Assembly (NCBI RefSeq): GCF_041435115.1
Contig: NZ_CP108046.1
Coordinates: 4,154,001-4,218,000, forward strand
Direction of reading: 5' to 3'
DNA length: 64,000 nucleotides
DNA from: Streptomyces sp. NBC_00289
Lineage (GTDB): Bacteria > Actinomycetota > Actinomycetes > Streptomycetales > Streptomycetaceae
Each line of letters begins with the position of its first letter. Positions within the stretch are counted from its first letter, which is position 1. Under the pieces are notes generated by a model. That model was given only the letters and a program-made list of their open reading frames with translations, was not told the DNA's origin and did not search any database. A program made the translations under genes and the position numbers. This document shows positions 45,663-54,407 of this stretch, piece after piece.

Positions 45663-46898
45663 TCAGAGGGCGTGATACGGCGCGGTCGGCGAGGGGCTCT
45701 GCCAGGTCGTCGACGTCGGGAGCAGGGGCGCGGCGGCGGTCGGGGTGTCCCCGCCGCCGTTACCCTCGTCTCCGCTGTCGCCGCCGTCTCCGCTGTCGCT
45801 GCCGTCGCCGGAGCGGTCGCGGCCGTCGCCGTGACCGCCGTGCCCGTGGCCGTGCCCCGGGCTCAGGTGGTTGCCGTCGTCGTCACCGGTGTGGCCGCCC
45901 CGGCCGTCGCCGTCCTCGTTGCCCTGGTCCGTGCCGTCGCCGTCGCCCTTGCCGTCACCGCCGCCGTCGTTCCGGCCGTCGTGGCCGGTCTCGCCGTTCT
46001 GGCTCTCGGTGCCGTTGTCCGGGGCCACGGCCAGCACGCCCTTGCAGTACTTGTAGACCCGCGCCGAGCCGCCCGCCACGCTCTCCAGGGCACGTCTGCG
46101 CTCCCTGGTCAGCTCCTTGCCGTCGTGGACGTCGCGGCAGGCGGAGGCGGCTCCGCTCCAGCGGCCGTCCCGCTCCGTGCGGCCGGGCCCGGCGGTGTCA
46201 CCCGGCGACGAGCCGGCGCGGGCCGTGTCGCGCGGGGAGTCCTGGCCCGGGGACCCGGCGGAACCCGAGGGTGCGGAGCCGCCGGGCGTGGGCTCTTTCC
46301 CGGGGGCTTTCGGCGAGGGCGAGACCGGCGGGTGGTCCGGTGTCACGGCGGCCGAGACGGAGGCGGCGGGGGCAGGTTCGGCGGGACGGAACGGCGTCGG
46401 CAGGATTCCGGTTCCGGCCGCGACCGCGACCCCACCGACCATGCCGGCGGCGAGCGCGGCGGTCAGCCCGAGGCGTACGGGCCGGTCCCAGCGGGGCCGC
46501 CGGGCGCGCCGGTCCGGGCCGCCGATGCGGACGAGCCCGGCGTCGGAGCCGTGCGGGCGTGCGCGGTGGCCGCCGACGGCCTGCTCGGCGTCGCGGTCCC
46601 CGTGCGCCCCGTGGCCTGCTCGTCCCTCGCTGCCCGCCCGCCCCTCCCGCGCCTCACGCGCCTTGCGGAAGGCGGCCAGCGCGGCGGCCTCGCCGGGGAG
46701 TTCCGTGCTGGTCAGCTGCGTTTCCACGGACAGCGAACCCAGCGTCTTGGCGAGCAGTTCGGCCTCGTCACGGGCAGCGCCGTCGACAGCGTTGTCCAGT
46801 GCCTCGCCGCTCAGCAGCCGCTCCGCCGTTTCGCGGTCCAGCCACCGGCCGGGGGTCCGGGGGGTGCCCCCCGGAAAGACACAGCGCTCGTCGGCCAT
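45663..46898 (-). CDS. single-pass membrane protein paired with an ECF sigma factor (module 1)
   Basis: 411 residues. The N-terminal cytoplasmic part (about 1-145) has LDNAVDGAARDEAELLAKTL and AALAAFRKAREAR; one transmembrane helix is at about 148-168 (LGLTAALAAGMVGGVAVAAG). The outside part is a Pro/Ser/Gly linker, a short domain with two cysteines (SACRDVHDG ... VYKYCKGVL) and a Gly/Asp/His-rich tail of about 100 residues. It starts in the stop of the sigma gene (TGATG; GTG 46901 also possible). Position and topology suggest an anti-sigma role, but no zinc-finger anti-sigma motif is visible. Paralogue of 47904-48770. Confidence 0.75.
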   Translation of the reverse strand: MADERCVFPGGTPRTPGRWLDRETAERLLSGEALDNAVDGAARDEAELLAKTLGSLSVETQLTSTELPGEAAALAAFRKAREAREGRAGSEGRAGHGAHGDRDAEQAVGGHRARPHGSDAGLVRIGGPDRRARRPRWDRPVRLGLTAALAAGMVGGVAVAAGTGILPTPFRPAEPAPAASVSAAVTPDHPPVSPSPKAPGKEPTPGGSAPSGSAGSPGQDSPRDTARAGSSPGDTAGPGRTERDGRWSGAASACRDVHDGKELTRERRRALESVAGGSARVYKYCKGVLAVAPDNGTESQNGETGHDGRNDGGGDGKGDGDGTDQGNEDGDGRGGHTGDDDGNHLSPGHGHGHGGHGDGRDRSGDGSDSGDGGDSGDEGNGGGDTPTAAAPLLPTSTTWQSPSPTAPYHAL

Positions 46899-47560
46899 CA
46901 CATGTCCTTCTGCGTCCGCGGGCGCGTATGCGTCACACTCGCGGACGTCACCGCGCGACCGCGCGGTTCTCGCTGGGGCGGCAGGGCGTCGAGCCTGGCC
47001 GCCGATTCCGGATCCTCGCCGAGCAGTTCGGCGAGCCGCTTCAGGCCGCGGTGCGCGGCCGTGCGTACGGCGCCCGGCCGCTTCCCGAGGGTCTCGGCGG
47101 CGGTCTTGGCGTCGAGGCCCACGACCACCCGCAGGACGACGGCCTCGGCCTGGTCCTGCGGCAGCCGGGCGATGAGGGACAGCGTGCTGTCGGTGGCCAG
47201 GGACTCGATGGCCTCGCCGGCCGTGTCGGACTCGGCGGGCTGCCCGGTGAGCTCGGTCTCGTCGCCGCCGATCACGGGCCGGCGGCCCCGCATGCGTATG
47301 TGGTCCAGTGCGCGGTTGCGGGCGATGCGGGCGGCCCAGCCACGGAAACGGTCCGCGTCTCCGGTGAACCGCTCCAGGTCACGGGCTATCTGCAGCCAGG
47401 CCTCGGACGCCACGTCCTCGGCGTCGGGATCGCCGACCAGCGTCCGTACGTATCCGAGCAGCCGTGGGTGCACGGCGCGGTACACAGTCCGGAACGCGGT
47501 CTCGTCCCCGTCCTGAGCCGCAAGCACCGCGGTGGTCAGCTCCGCGTCGTCCCCCAGCAC
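46898..47560 (-). CDS. ECF sigma factor (module 1)
   Basis: 220 residues. Region 2: RLLGYVRTLVGDPDAEDVA with FRGWAARIARNRALDHI. Region 4: LPQDQAEAVVLRVVVGLDAK and KTAAETLGKRPGAVRTAAH. GTG 47560 is chosen, with GAGGGA about 9 bp upstream. Closely similar to the sigma factor at 48767-49357; both are followed by an overlapping membrane-protein gene. Region 2 to 4 spacing holds a 30-residue acidic linker. Confidence 0.9.
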   Translation of the reverse strand: MLGDDAELTTAVLAAQDGDETAFRTVYRAVHPRLLGYVRTLVGDPDAEDVASEAWLQIARDLERFTGDADRFRGWAARIARNRALDHIRMRGRRPVIGGDETELTGQPAESDTAGEAIESLATDSTLSLIARLPQDQAEAVVLRVVVGLDAKTAAETLGKRPGAVRTAAHRGLKRLAELLGEDPESAARLDALPPQREPRGRAVTSASVTHTRPRTQKDM

Positions 47561-47838
47561 CCGTGGTATCCCTCTTCGCGCCTAAACCGGCGCCGCTCTC
47601 GCGGACCGGGTCCTCGCCGTGGTGGTTCCTCGATGAATGGTTGCGGCATTGAGGGACCACAGATGGTTGCAGAGGTCATACATCCGCCGCGCCCCGGCGC
47701 GAAAGGCACGTTACGACCTGAAACCGCTCCTCGTCCATGTCCGTAGAAGATGCAACTAACCCGTGACGCGCAGCGGTGTGACAGAAAACGCACTCATGGC
47801 GCTGTACTGAGTACGGGCCGCCGCGCGGCCCGTGCCGC
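47561..47838. other. 278-bp gap upstream of sigma module 1
   Basis: No gene seen. It should hold the promoter of the 46898-47560 sigma gene; I see no inverted repeat that stands out. Confidence 0.5.
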
Positions 47839-47886
47839 GCGACGGCCGGGGCCTCTCCTGTGGGGGGTGGCGGCCCCGGCCGTCGC
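47839..47886 (-). terminator. terminator after sigma module 2
   Basis: Perfect 15-bp inverted repeat GCGACGGCCGGGGCC / GGCCCCGGCCGTCGC (47839-47853, 47872-47886) with an 18-base loop, just after the membrane-protein gene. Confidence 0.8.
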
Positions 47887-47903
47887 CTCGGCGACCGACA
47901 CGG

Positions 47904-48770
47904 TCACCCGCCGTCGGTCTGGTCGCCCTCGTCGGCCTTCTTCTCGGCTTTCTCCGAAGCCTCGGCCGCGTCCTTCTCGGCCTTCGCCGAAGCCTTCGCC
48001 GCATCCTTCTCGGCTTTCGCCGCGGCCTTCTCCGCCTTCTCGGAGGCTTTCGCCGCCTTGTCCGCCGCCTTCTCGGAGGCCTTGGCCGCCTTGTCCTCCT
48101 CGGCCGACGCGCCCGCTCCGTTCGCCGTCGCCGTTTTCATCCGCTCCGCGCAGTAGGCGGCGACCTGGTTCTCGCCGCCCGCGGCCGCGACCAGCCGCCG
48201 CCAGGCCGTCGCGTCGAGCGCCCGTCCCCGGCCTTGGAGCTTCCCGTAGGCGCGGCAGTGCGCCTCGGTGTCCCCCGCGGTGACCGGGCCGTCCGGGCCC
48301 GTGGAGGCTGCGCCGGGCCTGGTCGGCGAGGGTTCGGCGGCCGGGGCGCTCGCCGTCGGGCGGGGGCGGTCCCGGTCCTCGGCGGAGCCGCCGGGGAAGG
48401 TGCCGTACGAGCCGATCGCGGCGACCGCCGCCCCGCCCAGGGTGAGACTCGCGAGGAACACGGAGAGCGTGACCCTCACCGACCGGGCCACACGGCGCTG
48501 CTCCCGGGGCCGCCAGTCGTCCCGGCGCCGGGTGCGGGCGCGGTGCGCGCCCGTGTCCCGGGCGGTGCGGAAGGCGTCCACGGCCCGCAGTTCGGCGTCG
48601 GCGTCGAGAGCGACCCCGCGCCCGGCGGCCGTGAGCAGTGCCTCCAGGTCGGCGGTGGCCTCGGGGTGTGCGCGCCGACGGCCGGAATCCCCGCCGCTGT
48701 GCCGTTCACCCATTCCGCTTCCGCCCCTGTCCGGCCGCGCGTCCGGTCCGTCCGGCGCGTCGCTCCTCAT
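47904..48770 (-). CDS. single-pass membrane protein paired with an ECF sigma factor (module 2)
   Basis: 288 residues. Cytoplasmic N-terminus with ALLTAAGRGVALDADAEL and VDAFRTARDTG, a transmembrane helix at about 101-121 (LSVFLASLTLGGAAVAAIG), a Pro-rich linker, a short outer domain with two cysteines (EAHCRAYGKL ... VAAYCAERM), and a C-terminal run of AKASEKAEK-type repeats (about 220-283) that should be helical and highly charged. ATG overlaps the sigma stop by 4 bp. Same layout as the 45663-46898 protein, but with a different low-complexity tail. Confidence 0.75.
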   Translation of the reverse strand: MRSDAPDGPDARPDRGGSGMGERHSGGDSGRRRAHPEATADLEALLTAAGRGVALDADAELRAVDAFRTARDTGAHRARTRRRDDWRPREQRRVARSVRVTLSVFLASLTLGGAAVAAIGSYGTFPGGSAEDRDRPRPTASAPAAEPSPTRPGAASTGPDGPVTAGDTEAHCRAYGKLQGRGRALDATAWRRLVAAAGGENQVAAYCAERMKTATANGAGASAEEDKAAKASEKAADKAAKASEKAEKAAAKAEKDAAKASAKAEKDAAEASEKAEKKADEGDQTDGG

Positions 48771-49357
48771 GTCGACTCCCCCAGCGTCCGGGGGCGGTCA
48801 TCCGTCACACCCTCGCCGCCCACCTGCTGCGCGAGCCGCTTCAGCCCCCGGTACGCGGCCGTCCGCACGGCACCCGGCCGCTTGCCGAGGACGCGTGCGG
48901 CGGCGGGGCCGTCGAGGCCGACGACGACCCGCAGCAGTACGGCCTCGGCCTGGTCGCGGGGCAGGGTGCGCACGAGCCGGAGGGCGGCCTCGGTGGAGAG
49001 GGACTCCAGGGCCTGGTCGTGGGTGCTGTGCGGGCCGGGCAGTTCCAGTACGTCCTGTTCGAGCGTCGCCGACCTCGGCCGTACCCGCCGGCGGCGCAGG
49101 TGGTCGAGCGCCCGGTGCCGGGCGATGGTCGCGCTCCAGCCGCGGAACCCGGCGCCGTCCCCCTTGAACCGGCCGAGGTCGCGGGCGATCTCCAGCCAGG
49201 CGTCGGACGCCACGTCCTCGGCGTCGTCGCCGACGAGCCCGCGCAGGTACCCGAGCAGTCCGGGCTGCACGATCCGGTAGGCGACCGCGAAAGCGGCCTC
49301 GTCACCCTCCTGGGCCCGCGCGACGGCCGCGCCCAGTTCCCCGTCGTACGCCTGCAC
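48767..49357 (-). CDS. ECF sigma factor (module 2)
   Basis: 196 residues from GTG 49357. Region 2: GLLGYLRGLVGDDAEDVAS with FRGWSATIARHRALDHL. Region 4: LPRDQAEAVLLRVVVGLDGP and AAARVLGKRPGAVRTAAYR. The GTG start aligns with that of the module 1 sigma (xxAYDGELGAAV against xxGDDAELTTAV); an in-frame ATG at 49429 would add 24 unrelated residues. It is translated together with the membrane protein that follows. Confidence 0.88.
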   Translation of the reverse strand: MQAYDGELGAAVARAQEGDEAAFAVAYRIVQPGLLGYLRGLVGDDAEDVASDAWLEIARDLGRFKGDGAGFRGWSATIARHRALDHLRRRRVRPRSATLEQDVLELPGPHSTHDQALESLSTEAALRLVRTLPRDQAEAVLLRVVVGLDGPAAARVLGKRPGAVRTAAYRGLKRLAQQVGGEGVTDDRPRTLGEST

Positions 49358-49492
49358 GCGGCGGGGTTCCCCTCGCTGGCCCAAGAACTGTCCTCGTCCG
49401 TACCGAGTCCGTGGCGGATCCGTCCGCACATCGGGACACGGCCGCCCCTGCTCCGTCCCCCACCGTGATCAGCGTCCGGCCCCACTGAAATG

Positions 49493-49978
49493 TCACAGCG
49501 CCTCGCGACCCTCCTGCGGGCCCCGCTCGTCCGCGGCGGGCCATCCGGACGCCGGCCGGCCGGTCGCGGCCCGCCCGCCGGCCGCGCTCGTCGCGTCCCG
49601 GCACAGCAGCCGCAGCGACCCGTCCCCGGCGAAGCAGCGGCGAGCCTCGTCGAGCGGGTCCCACAGGCGGCCGTCGGGTGTGCGGATCCAGTGGTCGCCT
49701 CCGGTGGCCCACCACTCGGCGCCGGCCTGGCGGGCGATCACCTCGCCGGCGTACGCCCCGAGCCCGCGCAACAGGCTCTCCACGGCGGCATACGGGGTGC
49801 CCGTCCGCCGTGTCTCCGCGATCGTCCGGTCGGCCCACCACAGGCTCTGGGCCGAGTGGTCGAACCGCGGCCGGACCTCGGCGGGCAGGGCCGCCACCGC
49901 GTCCGCCGCCCACCGCACCGGCCTGGCCGCCGCGTGTGGTCTGGTCTCCTGCCGTGTCGTCCCGAAGTGCGCTGTCAC
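49493..49978 (-). CDS. hypothetical protein, Streptomyces type
   Basis: 161 residues from GTG 49978. WWADRTIAETRRTGTPYAA, LLRGLGAYAGEVIARQAGA and WWATGGDHWIRTPDGRLWDP give a compact globular domain up to about 125, followed by a disordered Ala/Gly/Arg tail. No signal or membrane segment and no recognised family. It is divergent from the DUF1877 gene. The start is uncertain, as no strong ribosome site is seen and the frame stays open upstream. Confidence 0.6.
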   Translation of the reverse strand: MTAHFGTTRQETRPHAAARPVRWAADAVAALPAEVRPRFDHSAQSLWWADRTIAETRRTGTPYAAVESLLRGLGAYAGEVIARQAGAEWWATGGDHWIRTPDGRLWDPLDEARRCFAGDGSLRLLCRDATSAAGGRAATGRPASGWPAADERGPQEGREAL

Positions 49979-50159
49979 ATAGGGAAGAGCGAGGTCAGTC
50001 GCGGTTGTGTCACTCCGATCCGGGGCGTTGCGAGAACCGGCGCAGAACCGCCCCGGCTTCCCCGCGGGACGGTCACAGGACCCGCTCGGGCGCGGGGGTT
50101 TGATCCGGCGCGCACGGGTCGGAGTGACGGTCGGCCGCTCCCGTGCGCTCCTACCTGTG

Positions 50160-50654
50160 ATGAGCATGTACTTCCATCTGCGCGCCGTACCCCCCGGCCA
50201 CCTGCGTGACGACGTCCGCTGGCTCGAGGGGCTCTTCCGGGACGACTGGGAGACCGTCCGTGAACGCATCGGCCGCCATCGCGAGGAGGTGCTGGACAAG
50301 CTGTACCTCGACCACGAGCTCCTGTACGCCGGCTCTCCCCCGCACCACGTGGCGGACGGGCCGCCGGCCCAGGTGGTGCTCGGCGGCCGGCCGGTGTTCC
50401 ACTCCGCCCACGGGCTGCCGCCGTTCCTGCTGCTCACCGCGGCCGAGACGGAGCGGGTCTCCGTCTACCTGGGCGCCGCCGACTTCGACGAGCTGTGGCG
50501 TACCTCGCGCGGCGGGCTGCTGCCCCGGTACGGCGGGTCCGACGCCGAGCCCGAGGCCCGTGCCGTGTTCGCGGCCGCGCACCGCGACCTCACCGCGTTC
50601 TACACGCAGACCGCCCACTACGGGGACGCGGTGGTGAAGTGGCTCGTGCTGTGA
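50160..50654 (+). CDS. DUF1877 protein
   Basis: 164 residues. MSMYFHLRAVPPGHL start, LDKLYLDHELLYAG (about 41-54) and the C-terminal LTAFYTQTAHYGDAVVKWL match the DUF1877 pattern, a small cytoplasmic family of unknown function. ATG 50160 overlaps a GTG (GTGATG), either of which could be used. The proteins in this family are often regulated with immunity or stress genes, but nothing here shows that. Confidence 0.8.
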   Translation: MSMYFHLRAVPPGHLRDDVRWLEGLFRDDWETVRERIGRHREEVLDKLYLDHELLYAGSPPHHVADGPPAQVVLGGRPVFHSAHGLPPFLLLTAAETERVSVYLGAADFDELWRTSRGGLLPRYGGSDAEPEARAVFAAAHRDLTAFYTQTAHYGDAVVKWLVL

Positions 50655-50671
50655 AGCGGCCGGCCGGCGCC

Positions 50672-51238
50672 TCAGCCCTGTCTGCGGCTGCGGCGCGACA
50701 CCACCGCGCGCAGCACCCGCCGGCCCTCCGTCGACACCTCCAGCGCCCGGCGCAGTCCGCCCGCGCCGTGACTGGCGAGCAGCTCCAGGATGGTGACCTG
50801 GCGGCGCAGTTCGGCGGCGACGAGCGGCGACATGCCTCCCGTACGGCCCTCTCGGCGGGTCTCGACCGAGGCGGCGGGGTCGTCCAGGGGGTCGAGGAGC
50901 CGGTGGATCTGGAGCGCGGCCACCGAGCACGCGTCGGCCCACGCCCGTACCTCGGCGACGGACCGGGTGGCGGGGGCGGCGGCCAGCATCCTGCGGGCCA
51001 GCAGGGCGGCCTCGCCCTGGGGGCCGTCCGGCGGCCCGACCTGTCCGGCCAGCTTGTCCCTCGCCTGTTCCAGCCCCACGCCCCACTCGCCGGCGTCGTG
51101 TTCGGCGAGGCTCGCCCACAGCGGCCGCAGGCTCTCGTCGTCACCGCCGAGCAGCGGCACGCACCGATCCAAACAAGCCAAGCCGCTGGCGGTCAGCCCG
51201 CGTTCGTCGGCCTGAGCGATCAGCTCCACCAGACTCAT
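50672..51238 (-). CDS. hypothetical protein
   Basis: 188 residues, mainly alpha-helical by composition: SLVELIAQADERGLTASGL, LLARRMLAAAPATRSVAEV, ADACSVAALQIHRLL and AELRRQVTILELLASHG. No signal peptide or membrane helix. ATG 51238 has GGGGAG at 6 bp; an ATG two codons earlier (51244) has no space for a ribosome site. No family recognised; the gene has typical Streptomyces codon use. Confidence 0.65.
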   Translation of the reverse strand: MSLVELIAQADERGLTASGLACLDRCVPLLGGDDESLRPLWASLAEHDAGEWGVGLEQARDKLAGQVGPPDGPQGEAALLARRMLAAAPATRSVAEVRAWADACSVAALQIHRLLDPLDDPAASVETRREGRTGGMSPLVAAELRRQVTILELLASHGAGGLRRALEVSTEGRRVLRAVVSRRSRRQG

Positions 51239-51435
51239 CCACATCTCCCCTGTTCCGAGGGCCCTGCTCGCCTCCGGCGCCGCTCACACGCCGATACGGA
51301 GCCCGCACTTCCCCTTACTGCGTGCGACGGCCCCGGAGTGTCACAGGCGCACCACACAAGCAGGTCGAGGGGACAGAGGAAGGGGTTTTCGGCCAATCCG
51401 CCCGAACCGGGGCGGCACCGGACGCGGCTCCCCGC

Positions 51436-53100
51436 TCAGCCCAGGCCGTCCGCCAGCGCCTTGAACTGGGTCCACGACAGCGCCGGCGTTCCCGGGGCCC
51501 ACAGCTTCTGGACCGTCGCCCGCAACGGCATCCGGATGCCGGCCGCGACCTGGGCCTGCGTCTGGGAGTTCGAGAGGTCGCACCAGACGGCGAAGGAACC
51601 GCCGAGGATCTGCCGGTCGTACTTGGCGGGCACCGCCTGCGTGCCGCGCACGACGCGCGGGGTCCACTGCTCGTAGATCCGCTGCCCGGTCGGGTAGACG
51701 AAGGTCTGCGGCTGCCCGAGGACGTAGTACAGGAACTCGTCGTTGTAGTTGATGAGCTTGCGCCCCGTGCTCAGGTACTCCACGGGCAGACGGGCGCCGA
51801 TCTCCTTGCCGGTCCAGTAGGCCACCTGGAGGTCCTTGGCCGGCTGCACGGACGTGCCCCGGAAGAAGCCGTCGTTCCAGACCCGCATCGTGCGGCCCTG
51901 GGCGCGCATCGTGTCGGCCCGGTCGTTGAGCCAGCCGGTCGTCAGGTCCGCGACGGTCCCGCCGGAGCCGTAGGCCTTCGTGGCCGCGGCGGCCAGCTGC
52001 GGGTAGGAGGCCTGCGGGTTGGACACCACCAGGGCCTGGTACTCGTCGCCGCCGAGGTGCCACTGGCTGCCGGGGAACAGCTCGGCGTACTCCTCCAGCA
52101 GGTCGTCGACGATCGCCGCGGACTCGTCCTTGGAGATGTCGATCGCCCCGCGCGTCGCCACGCCCTGCGCGTTGCGCAGCTGGAGGTCGGGGTGCGCGGC
52201 GATGACGGCCCCGAGGTGCCCGGGCGAGTCGATCTCGGGCACGACGGCGATGTGCCGGCTCGCCGCGAGATCGACGATCCTGCTCACCTCCGCCTTCGTC
52301 AGGTGCTGGCGGGACACGATCTCCGGATGCGTGTCGGAGGCGATGCGGAAGCCCTGGTCGTCGGAGAAGTGCAGCCCGAGCTGGTTGAACTTCAGGTCGC
52401 CCAGCTCACGGACGCGGTCCTCGATCCAGGCCGCCGTGAAGTGCTTGCGGGCGATGTCCAGCATGAACCCGCGCACCGGCTTGGCCGGCTGGTCGCGTAC
52501 GACGCCCTCCGGCGCCGTACGGCCGCCGTGCACCTCCTGCTTGAGAGTGCGGGTGCCGTAGAAGACACCCGAGTCCGCTGGCCCGCTGATGTTCACGCGC
52601 CCGCCGCGGACGGTCATCGCGTACGACTCCGGGTCGGCGCCCTCGTCGTCGTTCAGCGCCAGCCGTACGTCCCCGGCACGCACGTCGTCCTTCGCGCCCG
52701 CGTACGTCAGACCGAGCTCACCGGCGATCAGCCGCCCCTCGTCGGCCAGCTCCGCGTCGTTCACGACGACCCGGCGGCCGCTCGCGGGGCGCCAGCCGGG
52801 CCCGCGGGCCGCGGTGTGGGAGCGCACGGCGGGGATCGTGCGCGGGGTCTTCGACAGCGCGTACGAGCGGGTGGGCGTCGGTGTGGGGCTCGCCGCGCGG
52901 GAGGGGGCGGGCGCCGCGGCCGACTTCCGTTCCCCGGGCCACAGCGAGGCACCCGCCGGCCCGCTGTCGTCCCCGGAGGCCCACAGCCCGAGACCCACTC
53001 CGGCCACGACCGTCACGGCGACCGCCGAGGCGACCACCGTCCGGGTACCTACCGCCTGCCGCGCCTTCTTCGCCGGCGCCCGACGCCTGTGCTGACTCAC
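51436..53100 (-). CDS. secreted or anchored beta-N-acetylhexosaminidase, GH20
   Basis: 554 residues. N-terminal hydrophobic segment (about 21-42, TVVASAVAVTVVAGVGLG) after KKARQAVGTR is an uncleaved anchor or signal; a Ser/Pro/Thr linker (about 65-90) follows. The GH20b-like domain covers about 105-195, then the catalytic barrel: GFMLDIARKHF, LGLHFSDDQGFRI, VVPEIDSPGH and SQWHLGGDEYQ with the catalytic Asp-Glu pair. It removes terminal GlcNAc or GalNAc from chitin or muropeptide fragments outside the cell. GTG 53100 starts after GGCGGGG. Confidence 0.93.
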   Translation of the reverse strand: MSQHRRRAPAKKARQAVGTRTVVASAVAVTVVAGVGLGLWASGDDSGPAGASLWPGERKSAAAPAPSRAASPTPTPTRSYALSKTPRTIPAVRSHTAARGPGWRPASGRRVVVNDAELADEGRLIAGELGLTYAGAKDDVRAGDVRLALNDDEGADPESYAMTVRGGRVNISGPADSGVFYGTRTLKQEVHGGRTAPEGVVRDQPAKPVRGFMLDIARKHFTAAWIEDRVRELGDLKFNQLGLHFSDDQGFRIASDTHPEIVSRQHLTKAEVSRIVDLAASRHIAVVPEIDSPGHLGAVIAAHPDLQLRNAQGVATRGAIDISKDESAAIVDDLLEEYAELFPGSQWHLGGDEYQALVVSNPQASYPQLAAAATKAYGSGGTVADLTTGWLNDRADTMRAQGRTMRVWNDGFFRGTSVQPAKDLQVAYWTGKEIGARLPVEYLSTGRKLINYNDEFLYYVLGQPQTFVYPTGQRIYEQWTPRVVRGTQAVPAKYDRQILGGSFAVWCDLSNSQTQAQVAAGIRMPLRATVQKLWAPGTPALSWTQFKALADGLG

Positions 53101-53256
53101 CCCGCCAACGCTACGACTCGTCCCCCGTCGGAATCGTCCACCACGCGTTCCGAAACTCTCCCGTGCGGGTGAAATTCGGGCGTCCGCCGGACACGTCATG
53201 TCCGCTATCGATAACCTGCTGCCACATCTCTCACATTCTCCCCAGCCGAAACACAC

Positions 53257-53820
53257 GTGACGCCCACACACCTCCCCGGCCGAGTGGCCATACCCGCGCT
53301 CCCCGAGCAGAGCCGCACCCCGCCGCCTCCGGCCTCGCTGGAGAGGTTCAATTCCGCCTCCCCCGGGGACGTCGTCCCCCTGCTCCTGAGCTGCCTGGGC
53401 AGCCTCCGCTGGGCCCACCGCGTCGCCGACCACCGCCCCTACCCCACGATGGACGCCCTCCTGGCCGCGTCCGACGAGGCGGCGTACGACCTGAACCAGC
53501 AGGATCTCGCCGAGGCGCTGGCCGAGGAGTTCCTGCCGTCCCTGCCGGAGGACGCGTACGAGGCGGCCCACATGGCACTGGGCGCGGCACACGCGGCGTA
53601 CGAGGCAAAGTTCGGGCACATGTTCGTGATCTGCCTGGACGGCGTGCCCCCGAACGAGGTCCTGGACTACGTCCTGGAAGCCATCCGGTCACGATTGGCA
53701 AACGATCGGGACGACGAACGGGTCGTGACGGCGGAGGAGGTCCGCCGCCTGGCGCGGCAACGTCTGGCGGCGCAGCTGGGAACGCCGGGAACCGCCCGAC
53801 CAGCCACATCGCACCCCTAG
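53257..53820 (+). CDS. OHCU-decarboxylase-like protein with altered active site
   Basis: 187 residues. FNSASPGDVVPLLLSCLGS (31-49), WAHRVADHRPYPTMDALL and AAYEAKFGHMFVICLDG match the OHCU decarboxylase fold (ureide/uric-acid pathway), and RLANDRDDERV is the usual end. The family's H-P-x-I-G segment with catalytic His is EEFLPSLPE here, so the histidine is missing and activity is doubtful. No other uric-acid genes are near. GTG 53257 start. The tail after 165 is disordered. Confidence 0.7.
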   Translation: MTPTHLPGRVAIPALPEQSRTPPPPASLERFNSASPGDVVPLLLSCLGSLRWAHRVADHRPYPTMDALLAASDEAAYDLNQQDLAEALAEEFLPSLPEDAYEAAHMALGAAHAAYEAKFGHMFVICLDGVPPNEVLDYVLEAIRSRLANDRDDERVVTAEEVRRLARQRLAAQLGTPGTARPATSHP

Positions 53821-54021
53821 ACGGCGGATAACGGGACACCAGGCCCCAGATGCCGCCCGCGCTCACCCATACGCGTGCCAGTTTGATCACACCGGTAGGC
53901 CCGCTGTAAGCCAGGCCGCAGTGGCTGGCTACGATGCTGGGGGCCGGTGGACCGTACCCGGCCGGGCCCGTCCGACACCGAAGCCGGCAGGCCCCTGTCC
54001 CCGCTCCCGGAGGGTAATTCC

Positions 54022-54402
54022 GTGCCGGCTGGAACGCTGTACCGCGGCCGGGAAGGAATGTGGTCCTGGGTGGCTCATCGAGTCACCGGCGTCCTCATCT
54101 TCTTCTTCCTGTTCGTTCACGTGCTGGACACCGCTCTCGTGCGTGTCTCCCCCGAGGACTACGACAAGGTCGTAGCCACCTACAAGACCCCGCTCGTCGC
54201 GTGCCTGGAGTACGGCCTCGTCGCCGCCATCCTGTTCCACGCGCTCAACGGCCTGCGTGTCATCGCCGTCGACTTCTGGTCGAAGGGCCCGCGCTACCAG
54301 AAGCAGATGTTCTGGGCCGTCGCCGGCGTCTGGGTCGTGCTGATGCTCGGGGCGATCTACCCCGTCCTCGGCCACGCCGCTCGTGAACTGTTCGGGAGCT
54401 GA
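54022..54402 (+). CDS. sdhC: succinate dehydrogenase cytochrome b556 subunit
   Basis: 126 residues with three transmembrane helices. PAGTLYRGREGMWSWVAHRV start, then IFFFLFVHVLDTAL with the heme-ligand His, and LFHALNGLRVIAVDF. GTG 54022 with GGAGGG 8 bp upstream; the frame is open further up but without similarity. With SdhD it anchors the complex in the membrane and passes electrons to quinone. First gene of sdhCDAB. Confidence 0.93.
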   Translation: MPAGTLYRGREGMWSWVAHRVTGVLIFFFLFVHVLDTALVRVSPEDYDKVVATYKTPLVACLEYGLVAAILFHALNGLRVIAVDFWSKGPRYQKQMFWAVAGVWVVLMLGAIYPVLGHAARELFGS

Positions 54403-54407
54403 CGCGC

